From the NCBI GenBank assembly GCA_047606825.1, contig JASGDY010000046.1, forward strand, positions 1 to 41,545: 41,545 nucleotides of DNA, in the 5' to 3' direction. This document shows positions 33,305 to 41,485 of the stretch, in pieces. This DNA is from Rhizosphaericola sp047606825 (GTDB lineage: Bacteria; Bacteroidota; Bacteroidia; Chitinophagales; Chitinophagaceae). The notes below the pieces were generated by a model. The model was given only the letters and a program-made list of their open reading frames with translations, had not been told where the DNA came from and made no database searches. Both the position numbers and the translations under genes were made by a program. Each line of letters begins with the position of its first letter. The first letter of the stretch is position 1.

Positions 33305-35821
33305 ATGAAAAAAATTATTGTATCGCTGCTTTTTCTTTGTTTGGGTGCTTTTTCTTTTGCACAAAAGCTACAGTCTCCGGAGCAGTTTCTGGGTTACAAG
33401 GTGGGAACCCGTTTCACGCCGCATTGGCGGATTGTTGCGTATTTCCAATATGTGGCGGGCGTTTTACCACAGAACGTGGTATTGCAGCAATACGGTACAA
33501 CACAAGAGGGTCGACCGTTGTATATCTGTTACGTGTCGTCTGCCGACAATGTGTCGAACCGGGAAAGTATCCGGAAAAACAACCTGGCTTTGGCGGGCAT
33601 ACTTTCTGGTGCGGCGTCTGAGACGGGACCTACTACCGTATGGTTGACATACAACGTGCATGGGAACGAAGCCGCGTCTTCCGAAGCCGCCATGTTGACC
33701 TTGTATGCACTTGCCAACCCCGACGATGCACCAAAACAAGCTTGGCTCAAAAACACGCTGGTCATCATCGACCCATGCATGAATCCTGATGGCCGTGACC
33801 GCTATGTCAACTGGTACAATACCACCGTAGGCAAAGACTACAATCCCGATCCTATGGCGCGCGAGCACAGGGAGCCGTGGCCTTACGGACGTACCAACCA
33901 TTACAACTTTGACATGAACCGTGACTGGGTGTGGCAGTCGCAGAAAGAGACGCAGGAACGCATGGCACAGTTTACCCAATGGCTACCGCAGGTACATGTT
34001 GATTTTCACGAACAAGGCCCTAACGGCCCTTATTATTTTGCGCCTGCCGCCGCACCTTACCATGAAGTGTTGACACAATGGCAACGCACATTTCAGGATA
34101 CTATTGGTCGCAACCATGCACGTTATTTTGACCAGAACGGCTGGCTGTTTTTTACCAAAGAGGTATTTGACCTTTTTTATCCGTCTTATGGTGATACCTA
34201 TCCGTTGTACAACGGTTCCATCGGTATGACCTACGAGCAGGGCGGCATCGGTGCCGGACTGGGAGTCAAAACCAATGACGAAGACACTTTGCGGCTCACC
34301 GACCGCGTACTACACCACTATACGACAGGAATCAGCACTGTGGAGACTTCGTCCCGCCATGCATTGGAATTGATGAAGAATTACCATGCGTTTTACAAAA
34401 AAGCACCCGAGGTCGGCACCTACAAGACTTATGTCATCAAAAACCTGCCGATGTACCGGGAGCGCATCCTCGCGCTGCAAGAGCTTTTGGACAAAAATGG
34501 CATCCAATACGGTACTACTTCCGGTACGAGCGTCAAAGGGTACAATTACGATAACGGAAAAGACACGACGATGTCCGTTTCCAACAAAGACATTGTCGTC
34601 AGCGCGCACCAACCCAAAGGCGTGATGGTCAAAGTGATGTTTGAACCCAAGACCAAGCTGGAGGATTCCGTTACGTATGACATTACGTCCTGGGCATTGC
34701 CTTACGTGTTTGGTTTGCCGACGGTCGCGACCACCCAGGTGTTGGGTGTGCAGGTCAACGGTATGTCCGATTCCGTTTCCAACAATATCAACAAGGGTGC
34801 GTATGGGTACGCATTTGCCTGGCAAGGCGGTAATTCCTCGGCGACCGCTGCCCAGTTGCTTAAAAAAGGCATCAAGCTGCGTTATTCCGATTGTCCATTT
34901 TCCGAAAACGGGAAGAAATATGACCGCGGCACCATGCTCATATTGAGAAAAGGGAATGAAAAATGGGCAGATTCTCTGTTTGCCGTATGTGGACGCATTG
35001 CCACAGCCAACAAAGTGCAGTTGGACGTGCTGACGACCGGCATGGTCAGCGAGGGTAAGGATTTTGGTAGTTCACATATCCGCTATGTCAAGGCGCCGAA
35101 AGTCGTGTTGCTTACGGGCGAGACTGTCGGCAACACGGCTGCCGGAGAGGTCTGGTACGAGTTCGAACAGCATTTGGATTATCCCCTTACCTTGGTCAAC
35201 GTATCGGATTTTGGTCGTTTGCAGTTGTCCGACTATGACGTGGTCATCATGCCCGACGGCTATTATCCGTTTTTGCAAAACAAGGAACTCGTTGCGGATT
35301 TCACCAAATGGATCGAACGTGGCGGTAAGGTCATCGCATTCGAAAGCGCTGTTGCCCAACTTTCTAAAATAGAAGGCTCGGCCCTAGAACTCAAAAAGGA
35401 CAAAAAAGAGGACAGCGCTTCCCAAAAAGATGTCTATGCCAACCTTTTCAAATATGAAAACCGTGAACACGACGAGGTCACCAAAGGCACGCCAGGCGCG
35501 GTCTTTAAGGTGCGTCTGGACAATACGCATCCTTTGGCATTTGGTTTCGCCGATACTTACTATACGCTCAAGATGGACGACAATATCTATGCGTTCATCA
35601 AGGACAAAGGCTGGAACGTCGGTGTCATCAAAAAAGAAAACCAGCTTGCGGGCTTTGTCGGCAAGAAGCTGGAGCCAAAGTTGAAGGACGGCTTGTTGTT
35701 CGGTGTCGAGGAGCGCGGCCGAGGCAATATCGTCTATATGGCCGATAATGTACTGTTCCGTGATTTTTGGGAAAATGGCCGGTTGATGTTTGCCAATGCG
35801 TTGTTTTTGGTGGGAGACTGA
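33305..35821 (+). CDS. Secreted M14-family zinc carboxypeptidase with C-terminal GATase1-like domain
   Basis: An 838-aa exported metallopeptidase. It has a signal peptide (ending FSFAQ, residue 20), then the M14 domain with zinc ligands His119 and Glu122 (NVHGNEAASSEA), a His at 231-235 (HVDFHEQGPNGP) and a catalytic-type Glu in IGMTYEQGGIG. The last third contains a glutamine-amidotransferase-like region (PKVVLLTGETVGNTAAGEVW, YDVVIMPDGYYPF). This combination is common among large Bacteroidota M14 proteins. It is placed 71 bp after SusD and could trim peptides before or after import. Element B begins 2 bp after its stop codon. Confidence 0.92.
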   Translation: MKKIIVSLLFLCLGAFSFAQKLQSPEQFLGYKVGTRFTPHWRIVAYFQYVAGVLPQNVVLQQYGTTQEGRPLYICYVSSADNVSNRESIRKNNLALAGILSGAASETGPTTVWLTYNVHGNEAASSEAAMLTLYALANPDDAPKQAWLKNTLVIIDPCMNPDGRDRYVNWYNTTVGKDYNPDPMAREHREPWPYGRTNHYNFDMNRDWVWQSQKETQERMAQFTQWLPQVHVDFHEQGPNGPYYFAPAAAPYHEVLTQWQRTFQDTIGRNHARYFDQNGWLFFTKEVFDLFYPSYGDTYPLYNGSIGMTYEQGGIGAGLGVKTNDEDTLRLTDRVLHHYTTGISTVETSSRHALELMKNYHAFYKKAPEVGTYKTYVIKNLPMYRERILALQELLDKNGIQYGTTSGTSVKGYNYDNGKDTTMSVSNKDIVVSAHQPKGVMVKVMFEPKTKLEDSVTYDITSWALPYVFGLPTVATTQVLGVQVNGMSDSVSNNINKGAYGYAFAWQGGNSSATAAQLLKKGIKLRYSDCPFSENGKKYDRGTMLILRKGNEKWADSLFAVCGRIATANKVQLDVLTTGMVSEGKDFGSSHIRYVKAPKVVLLTGETVGNTAAGEVWYEFEQHLDYPLTLVNVSDFGRLQLSDYDVVIMPDGYYPFLQNKELVADFTKWIERGGKVIAFESAVAQLSKIEGSALELKKDKKEDSASQKDVYANLFKYENREHDEVTKGTPGAVFKVRLDNTHPLAFGFADTYYTLKMDDNIYAFIKDKGWNVGVIKKENQLAGFVGKKLEPKLKDGLLFGVEERGRGNIVYMADNVLFRDFWENGRLMFANALFLVGD

Positions 35822-35823
35822 TT

Positions 35824-36039
35824 TATACTTCTCGCTGGATAAAAACGTGGATTGAAAAAACGAATCAGACACGCTAGCATTCCCCGCACAGTCTCCCGTA
35901 GGGGACTTTGCGGTCATTGATATACTGTTATAATAAACCCCAAAGTCAATTTCTTATCCGCAAAGTCCCCTCCGGGAGACTGTGCGGGGAAGAAAATCTC
36001 CTTTTGCTCATTGCACATTTTTATCTGACGTGAAGTATA
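35824..36039. mobile_element. Small inverted-repeat (MITE-like) element B, 216 bp
   Basis: It has the same ends as 27421-27571. The left begins TATACTTCTCGC with GGATAAAAACGTGGATTGA; the right, read inward, is TATACTTCACGT with GATAAAAATGTGCAATGA. TA lies at both edges. The interior differs from element A: a long inverted repeat of 32 bp (35882-35913 and 35958-35989). It follows the M14 stop codon by 2 bp and has no coding potential. Confidence 0.72.
35882..35989. repeat. Long hairpin inside element B
   Basis: 35882-35913 (CCCCGCACAGTCTCCC...) and 35958-35989 are reverse complements at 31 of 32 positions, with a 44-nt AT-rich loop. In RNA it would be a very stable stem and could end the upstream SusC/SusD/M14 transcript. 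Confidence 0.85.
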
Positions 36040-36057
36040 GTTGAAAGTGAACTTCTT

Positions 36058-36100
36058 CCCCGCACAGTCTCGCCGCTGGCGCACGCGTGTCGCGTGTGCC
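36058..36100 (+). repeat. Third CCCCGCACAGTCTC copy plus short hairpin
   Basis: CCCCGCACAGTCTC at 36058-36071 repeats the arm of the element B hairpin but lies outside that element. It is followed by a 10-bp near-perfect stem, GGCGCACGCG / CGCGTGTGCC (36078-36100). It could be a decayed neighbouring copy of the interior module. The remaining 113 bp before hemF hold no gene. Confidence 0.5.
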
Positions 36101-36213
36101 TCAGCTACCAAAGTTCTTGCTTCCGTCATGGAAATGTCATATTCGCAAAAAAATGACAATCATCATAAATCCCATTGTTCCTTTGCGTCAGCTTTGCAGG
36201 CAAATTAAGCATT

Positions 36214-37167
36214 ATGAACACAACAGTAGCTGTAAGCGAAATCGAATTAAACACCATTAAAGATACTTGGATTGATTTTATCCACCAGTTGCAGGACGAT
36301 ATGTGTGCTGCCTTGGAAGCATGTGACGGCAAGTCGAAATTCATAGAGGAAAAATGGGAACGCGAAGGTGGCGGAGGCGGCACGACCCGCGTCATCAAGG
36401 ACGGCAACGTATTTGAAAAAGGCGGTGTCAACACTTCTGTGGTCTACGGCAAAGTGACCGACCAGATGCGCCGGGCGATTCCGGATATGCACGGCGACAG
36501 TTGGTTTGCCTGTGGGTTGAGCATGGTGTTGCATCCGTCCAATCCGTTTGTACCGACGACCCACTGCAACTACCGTATGTTTGAATTGTATGACGCATCC
36601 GGCAATGTCGTTGACCGTTGGTTTGGCGGCGGCACGGACTTGACGCCTTATTATTTGTTTGAGGAAGACGCGCGGCATTTCCATCAGACCTACAGAGACA
36701 TTTGTGCTCAATACGACGTCTCCTTTTACCCCGAAATGAAGGCGGAATGCGACATCTATTTTTCCAACCACCACCGCAACAACGAAAACCGGGGCGTCGG
36801 AGGTATTTTCTATGACCATAGAAGGCCTGACGCGGTGCAGGATACGCAGTTTTGGATGCGTTTTGCCAAAGATTGCGGCTACGCGCTGATGCAGTCCTAC
36901 ATTCCCGTTGTCAACAAAAGAAAGCATCTTGGCTTTTCGCCCGCAAACAAATATTGGCAGGAAATCAGGCGTGGACGCTATACCGAATTTAATCTGGTAT
37001 GGGATCGCGGTACGATATTCGGACTGAAGACCAATGGTCGCACGGAGAGCATATTGATGAGCCTGCCGCCGACCGTCCGTTTTGAATACGACTATCATCC
37101 CGCACCCAATTCCGAAGAAGCTAAACTGGAAGATGTATGTATGCATCCGAGGGAATGGGCGGACTAA
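36214..37167 (+). CDS. hemF: Oxygen-dependent coproporphyrinogen III oxidase
   Basis: This enzyme converts coproporphyrinogen III to protoporphyrinogen IX using O2 in heme synthesis. The start at 36214 (MNTTVAVSEIELN) follows an AT-rich leader; an earlier non-ATG start adds 13 unusual residues. Conserved blocks are WEREGGGGGTTRVI, the signature WFGGGTDLTPYY, SNHHRNNENRGVGGIFYDH, and YTEFNLVWDRGTIFGLKTNGR. The length of 317 aa is typical. hemB follows 74 bp downstream on the same strand, so two heme genes are together. An aerobic life style is implied. Confidence 0.97.
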   Translation: MNTTVAVSEIELNTIKDTWIDFIHQLQDDMCAALEACDGKSKFIEEKWEREGGGGGTTRVIKDGNVFEKGGVNTSVVYGKVTDQMRRAIPDMHGDSWFACGLSMVLHPSNPFVPTTHCNYRMFELYDASGNVVDRWFGGGTDLTPYYLFEEDARHFHQTYRDICAQYDVSFYPEMKAECDIYFSNHHRNNENRGVGGIFYDHRRPDAVQDTQFWMRFAKDCGYALMQSYIPVVNKRKHLGFSPANKYWQEIRRGRYTEFNLVWDRGTIFGLKTNGRTESILMSLPPTVRFEYDYHPAPNSEEAKLEDVCMHPREWAD

Positions 37168-37241
37168 GACGGTTCTTTGATAATTCGGTAATTTGAAGAT
37201 TCTAAAATCATAAATCTCAATATATAATTCACCAATCTAAA

Positions 37242-38234
37242 ATGTTTTTACAAAGAAGAAACAGGACACTTAGACAAACAGAAGCCATTAGACAAATAGT
37301 AAGAGAAACCGTATTGACACCGGCAGACTTCATGGCGCCGGTGTTTGTCGTGGAAGGGAAAGACGAAAAACATGAGATTCCCTCCATGCCGGGATATTAC
37401 CGTTATTCCCTCGACTTGTTGGTCAAGGAGGTACAGGAATTGTACAGTGTCGGCGTGCGCGCCATCAACCCTTACGTCAAATGCGATGACAGCCTGAAAG
37501 ACAATACAGGCAAGGAATCCTGGAATCCCGACGGCCTGATGCAACGTACCATCCGCGAAATAAAGAATGCCGTTCCTGAAATGATTGTCATGAGCGACGT
37601 GGCACTCGACCCATATTCTATCTATGGTCATGACGGCATCATACAAAACGGTCATATCGACAACGACGCGACCGTGGAAGCCTTGACTGCGATGAGCCTT
37701 AGCCATGCCGAAGCGGGCGTGGACTTCGTCGCGCCGAGCGACATGATGGACGGACGCGTCGCCGCTTTCCGCAAAGCGTTTGAGGAAAACGGATACAGCC
37801 ATGTCGGTATTATGAGCTACGCTGCCAAATATGCTTCTTGTTTTTACGGACCGTTTCGCGATGCACTGGACAGTGCGCCCGTGGACGTACAGAATATTCC
37901 CAAAGACAAGAAAACCTACCAGATGGATCCCGCCAATAGGAGGGAAGCCGTCAAGGAAGCACTCGACGATGTGGACGAAGGTGCCGATATGGTCATGGTC
38001 AAACCCGCGATGGCTTATCTTGACATTTTGCGTGAAGTGCGTGATGCGGTGGATGTTCCGGTATGCGCGTATCAGGTCAGTGGGGAATACGCCATGTTTA
38101 AAGCCGCCGCACAGAACGGTTGGCTCGACGGTGAAACCAGCATGATGGAAAGCCTGATGTGCATCAAACGTGCTGGAGCTGACTTGATTTCCACGTATTT
38201 TGCCAAGGATGCGTCAAGGGTTCTGAATAAATAG
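37242..38234 (+). CDS. hemB: Delta-aminolevulinic acid dehydratase (porphobilinogen synthase)
   Basis: This enzyme condenses two 5-aminolevulinate molecules to porphobilinogen, the second common step of heme synthesis. The Schiff-base lysines are in SYAAKYASCFYGPFR (about Lys199) and MVMVKPAMAYLDIL (about Lys253). The active-site metal region reads SDVALDPYSIYGHDG (about residues 118-132), with Ala and Asp where zinc enzymes have Cys. This is the cysteine-free, Mg-type variant. The length of 330 aa is normal. It is in a probable operon with hemF. Confidence 0.97.
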   Translation: MFLQRRNRTLRQTEAIRQIVRETVLTPADFMAPVFVVEGKDEKHEIPSMPGYYRYSLDLLVKEVQELYSVGVRAINPYVKCDDSLKDNTGKESWNPDGLMQRTIREIKNAVPEMIVMSDVALDPYSIYGHDGIIQNGHIDNDATVEALTAMSLSHAEAGVDFVAPSDMMDGRVAAFRKAFEENGYSHVGIMSYAAKYASCFYGPFRDALDSAPVDVQNIPKDKKTYQMDPANRREAVKEALDDVDEGADMVMVKPAMAYLDILREVRDAVDVPVCAYQVSGEYAMFKAAAQNGWLDGETSMMESLMCIKRAGADLISTYFAKDASRVLNK

Positions 38235-38547
38235 CGGCAAGAATATGCCTAACGTACACTGCTCAGAAAAGTACAATGTAGGTTCGCAATAATTCCTAAA
38301 GGACTCCCTTCTTTTACTATCGTTTTTTCGATTGGTCAATCGCCGTCATGGGTGTTGTTACATGCAACTATTATGCTAATGCCGTTGCCCCCTGCGGTAT
38401 AATGTGTTTTCAATTCCTTGATTTACAAGAAATATTTAAGTATTATTGGCTGTTATTTCCAAACATTCGCCTATTTTTGTATAGTTCTACTGTATAAGCC
38501 AAAGAGGTTTTTAGTCTATCTGTTTTTATTATCTATCTACTAGTTAC
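38235..38547. other. 313-bp intergenic region
   Basis: No gene is seen. It holds a small palindrome CGATTGGTCAATCG (38329-38342) and the promoter at 38446-38479. No terminator hairpin was found after hemB. Confidence 0.5.
38446..38479 (+). promoter_or_regulatory. Promoter of the 38548-39849 gene pair
   Basis: TTG at 38446-38448 is followed after 23 nt by TATTTTTG at 38472-38479, an exact -7 match. The start codon lies 68 bp downstream. Confidence 0.55.
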
Positions 38548-38919
38548 ATGTCTAAGCAGCTATTTATCAAAGGCGTGCTGTTTGTTTTATTGTTGTTTTT
38601 GATTGTCTGCCTGCTATATAAGGCATATCGGCGTCTTATGCTCCAACTGGACAAGGCGACTCGCTTGGTCTATACTCGGGACCTCAAGCTGTTGACCGAG
38701 TATATAGCGTCTGTAAAGACCTTGGGTGAACTGAAAAACGCCGAAAAAAAACTGGATGCCCTCCGCCGGGAAATTGACAAGCACTATGGTCCCGATTTTT
38801 TGAAAGCGGAATTTGATAAGGCGTATCTATTGGTCGTGGACAAGATGATCGAGTTTTATGGTGAGGAAATAGACCAATATGAAGAGGATTCGTACCTCAA
38901 TGAAAATGAAGAGGAATAG
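38548..38919 (+). CDS. Small membrane-anchored protein, unknown function
   Basis: A 123-aa protein with one N-terminal membrane segment (about 6-25, FIKGVLFVLLLFLIVCLLY). It is followed by a charged helical region with likely coiled coil (LGELKNAEKKLDALRREIDKH) and a very acidic tail (YEEDSYLNENEEE). The soluble part probably faces the cytoplasm, since the segment is followed by KAYRR. I do not recognise a family. The stop codon is 49 bp before the cupin-like gene on the same strand, so co-transcription is likely. Confidence 0.75.
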   Translation: MSKQLFIKGVLFVLLLFLIVCLLYKAYRRLMLQLDKATRLVYTRDLKLLTEYIASVKTLGELKNAEKKLDALRREIDKHYGPDFLKAEFDKAYLLVVDKMIEFYGEEIDQYEEDSYLNENEEE

Positions 38920-38967
38920 CTGTTTTTATTTTTTTTGTTCCTCTTCAAATCCTTCCTACATTCGGCT

Positions 38968-39849
38968 ATGATTTTGGAAAAAATAGATACCGTAGCCGAT
39001 ATTTCGGATGAAGAATTCAAACAGAACTATTATCTGAAAAACAAACCGCTTGTCATTAAAAAGCTCTCGCATACCTGGCCTGCCTACACCCAATGGAACT
39101 GGGATTACCTTAAAAAGATGGCAGGGGATGCCAAGGTCGGCATTTACAACAATGCCAAAAGCAATGCCTATACGCCAGTCAACAAGGCGGACGGATATAC
39201 GACATTTGGACAATATATCGACATGGTGCGCCAGGGTCCAGCCGAATGGCGCATTTTCCTCTTCAATGTTTTCAGCAAGGCTCCTGGGATGAAAAAAGAT
39301 TTCATTTGGCCCGACAACCTGATGCATGGTTTTGTCAAGGCGATGCCGATGCTGTTTGTCGGCGGCGAAGGGGCGATTACGCACATGCACTTCGATATTG
39401 ACCTCAGCCATATTTTGCATACGCAGTTCGTGGGACGCAAGCGCGTATTGCTTTTTCCTTATTCGCAGCAACACCTGTTGTACCGCAAACCCTTTGAGGT
39501 ATTGAGCATGGTGGACTTTTCGCATTATTATGACCCGGAGACTTCCAAAATCGACCAAGCTAGATTTCCCGCTTTACAACAGGCGAGGGGTTATGACCTG
39601 GTGTTGGAGCACGGCGATACACTCTTCATGCCGAGCGGTTACTGGCATCACATGGAATATCTCGACAGTGGGTTTGCGATGAGCCTGCGCGCGCTGAACA
39701 CGCGTTTTTCGGGAAAGTTGCATGGTGTATGGAATCTTGTAGGTATGCGCAACATCGACACTTTGATGAAAAAGACCATGCCTGTACGATGGTACAACTG
39801 GAAGCAGAAAAAAATATTCGAAGAGGCAAATGCTGTCATTGTCGGATAA
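38968..39849 (+). CDS. Cupin-like (JmjC-type, Cupin_8) Fe(II)/2-oxoglutarate oxygenase-like protein
   Basis: A 293-aa cytosolic protein. The start at 38968 (MILEKIDTVADIS) was preferred over an upstream TTG because it matches the usual family N-terminus, followed by KNKPLVIKKLSHTWPAYTQW. The JmjC fold signature is present: TPVNKADGYTTFGQYID, the metal motif HMHFDIDLSHILH (His-x-Asp), GRKRVLLFPYSQQHLLY, and the distal His in GYWHHMEYLDSGFAMSLR. Members hydroxylate proteins or small molecules, but the target here is unknown. The full metal triad is present, so activity is plausible. Confidence 0.9.
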   Translation: MILEKIDTVADISDEEFKQNYYLKNKPLVIKKLSHTWPAYTQWNWDYLKKMAGDAKVGIYNNAKSNAYTPVNKADGYTTFGQYIDMVRQGPAEWRIFLFNVFSKAPGMKKDFIWPDNLMHGFVKAMPMLFVGGEGAITHMHFDIDLSHILHTQFVGRKRVLLFPYSQQHLLYRKPFEVLSMVDFSHYYDPETSKIDQARFPALQQARGYDLVLEHGDTLFMPSGYWHHMEYLDSGFAMSLRALNTRFSGKLHGVWNLVGMRNIDTLMKKTMPVRWYNWKQKKIFEEANAVIVG

Positions 39850-39860
39850 AAGGAGATAGA

Positions 39861-39965
39861 ATGCACACCATTGGTTTGATAGGGATTTTAATCCATGGTT
39901 GTCTACTTTTACGTGGATGTGTTTCCAATTTTCGCTCTTTGTATGAATATGGTGGTCTTTCCTGA
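39861..39965 (+). CDS. Possible small hydrophobic peptide (34 aa)
   Basis: An ATG at 39861 preceded by AAAGGAGATAGA (a Shine-Dalgarno-like GGAG) opens a 34-aa frame starting MHTIGLIGILIHGCLLLRGC, 11 bp after the cupin-like gene. Length is at chance level and nothing else supports it. Between here and pgk no other gene is seen. Confidence 0.2.
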   Translation: MHTIGLIGILIHGCLLLRGCVSNFRSLYEYGGLS

Positions 39966-40102
39966 AACGAGACCGCGAGAGGTCCTATTGGCACGGTGTC
40001 TCCACCCAACCGGCAAAAATTCGAAATACACCCTTTTTCCTTAATACTTATTTGACCTATTTCATTAACTTTAGCCTCTTATTTTTAAATTAAAATGGTT
40101 TT

Positions 40103-41302
40103 ATGAGTAAGTTTCAGGAACATAACTTCAAAGATGAAAAGGCATTGATTAGGGTCGACTTCAATGTGCCTTTGGACAAACAGACGTTGGAAATCACGGA
40201 CGACACACGCATCAGGGCTGCACTTCCGACTGTGAAAAAAATATTGGATGACGGAGGTAGCGTGATTTTGATGAGCCATCTGGGCCGTCCCAAAAGTGGT
40301 CCGGAGGACAAATATTCCTTAAAGCACATATTGGCGCATTTGAGTAATTCGTTGGGAGTGCAGGTGCAGTTTGCCAATGATTGTATTGGTGAAGAGGCAC
40401 ATCAGAAAGCCGCGGCGTTGAAACCCGGCGACGTATTGCTGTTGGAAAATCTACGTTTCTATAAAGAAGAGGAAGCGGGCGATAAAGATTTTGCCCAGAG
40501 ATTAAGCACGCTTGGCGATGTGTATGTCAACGACGCATTCGGAACGGCGCATCGCGCACATGCTTCCACTGCCGTGATTGCACAGTTTTTCCCTACGGAC
40601 AAAAAAATGTTTGGACTGTTGATGGAGGCTGAGGTGGATAGTGCTGAAAAAGTCCTGCACGATACCCAAAAACCTTTTACCGCAATCATCGGCGGCGCAA
40701 AAGTTTCGGATAAGATATTAATCATCCAAAACCTTTTGGAAAAAGCGACCGATATCATTATCGGTGGCGGTATGGCTTATACCTTTTTTAAGGCGCAGGG
40801 AGGCAGTATCGGCAATTCCCTTGTTGAAGACGACCGTCTGGAAATGGCAACTGAACTGTTGAGAACCGCCGCAGCAAAAGACGTAAAAATACATTTGCCA
40901 AAAGATTCCGTCGTCGCGGACAAGTTTGACGCCAATGCGGATACGCAAAGTACACCGAGCGACAATATTCCCGACGGCTGGATGGGGCTGGATATTGCTG
41001 ACGAAGCAAGAAGTGAGTTTGCCAATGTGATTTTGCAGTCCAAAACCATATTGTGGAATGGCCCTATGGGCGTTTTTGAGTTTCCTAAGTTTCAAGCAGG
41101 TACCAAAGCAATTGCAGAAGCAGTAGCCGAAGCGACACAAGCTGGGGCATTTTCTCTGGTGGGCGGCGGCGATAGTGTTGCTGCCGTCAACCAGTTTGGG
41201 TTTACGGACAAGGTAAGTTACGTTTCCACAGGCGGAGGTGCTTTGCTGGAATACTTTGAAGGAAAAGAACTTCCCGGTATTGCCGCCATCAAAAACGGGT
41301 AA
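40103..41302 (+). CDS. pgk: Phosphoglycerate kinase
   Basis: This glycolytic enzyme transfers phosphate between 1,3-bisphosphoglycerate and ADP. Seen are the N-terminal substrate-binding blocks LIRVDFNVPLD, SHLGRPKSG and LLLENLRFYKEEE, and YVNDAFGTAHRAHAST. The C-terminal nucleotide domain shows FTAIIGGAKVSDKI, IIIGGGMAYTFFKAQGG, WNGPMGVFE and SLVGGGDSVAAVNQFG, ending in YVSTGGGALLEYFEGKELPG. The length of 399 aa is standard. It is a single gene closed by a strong terminator 28 bp downstream. Confidence 0.98.
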   Translation: MSKFQEHNFKDEKALIRVDFNVPLDKQTLEITDDTRIRAALPTVKKILDDGGSVILMSHLGRPKSGPEDKYSLKHILAHLSNSLGVQVQFANDCIGEEAHQKAAALKPGDVLLLENLRFYKEEEAGDKDFAQRLSTLGDVYVNDAFGTAHRAHASTAVIAQFFPTDKKMFGLLMEAEVDSAEKVLHDTQKPFTAIIGGAKVSDKILIIQNLLEKATDIIIGGGMAYTFFKAQGGSIGNSLVEDDRLEMATELLRTAAAKDVKIHLPKDSVVADKFDANADTQSTPSDNIPDGWMGLDIADEARSEFANVILQSKTILWNGPMGVFEFPKFQAGTKAIAEAVAEATQAGAFSLVGGGDSVAAVNQFGFTDKVSYVSTGGGALLEYFEGKELPGIAAIKNG

Positions 41303-41330
41303 GTAGAAAATATGTGGTTCACATTTCAGA

Positions 41331-41364
41331 AAAGCCCCCAACAACCCATATTGTTGGGGGCTTT
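41331..41364 (+). terminator. Terminator after pgk
   Basis: AAAGCCCCCAACAA pairs perfectly with TTGTTGGGGGCTTT (14 bp) around a 6-nt loop (CCCATA). Confidence 0.92.
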
Positions 41365-41455
41365 GTATCAGTGCTTTACAGTCCGTAACCGTATATATTG
41401 TTATGTACTCGTACCTGTTTAGAAAAATAATTTTTATTTTTTTGTTGAAAAGATT

Positions 41456-41485
41456 TTGCTGTTAAGGTAAAAGGTGCTATTTTTG
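41456..41485 (+). promoter_or_regulatory. Near-consensus promoter pointing out of the window
   Basis: TTG at 41456-41458, a 19-nt spacer and TATTTTTG at 41478-41485 match the Bacteroidota consensus exactly. The next bases, CGCCCCGC, form a GC-rich discriminator. CAGTTCTTTGGG at 41510-41521 resembles a boxA-type antitermination site. A gene, possibly a stable RNA operon, should start just beyond the window. Confidence 0.55.

Noticed and set aside
7729..35821. The two SusC/SusD pairs as a recent duplication
   Set aside because: The SusC proteins differ clearly throughout and the SusD proteins belong to different subgroups, so they are independent loci.
35914..36159. 81-aa minus-strand frame
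   Set aside because: It is made from element B and its hairpin arms; no protein family pattern.
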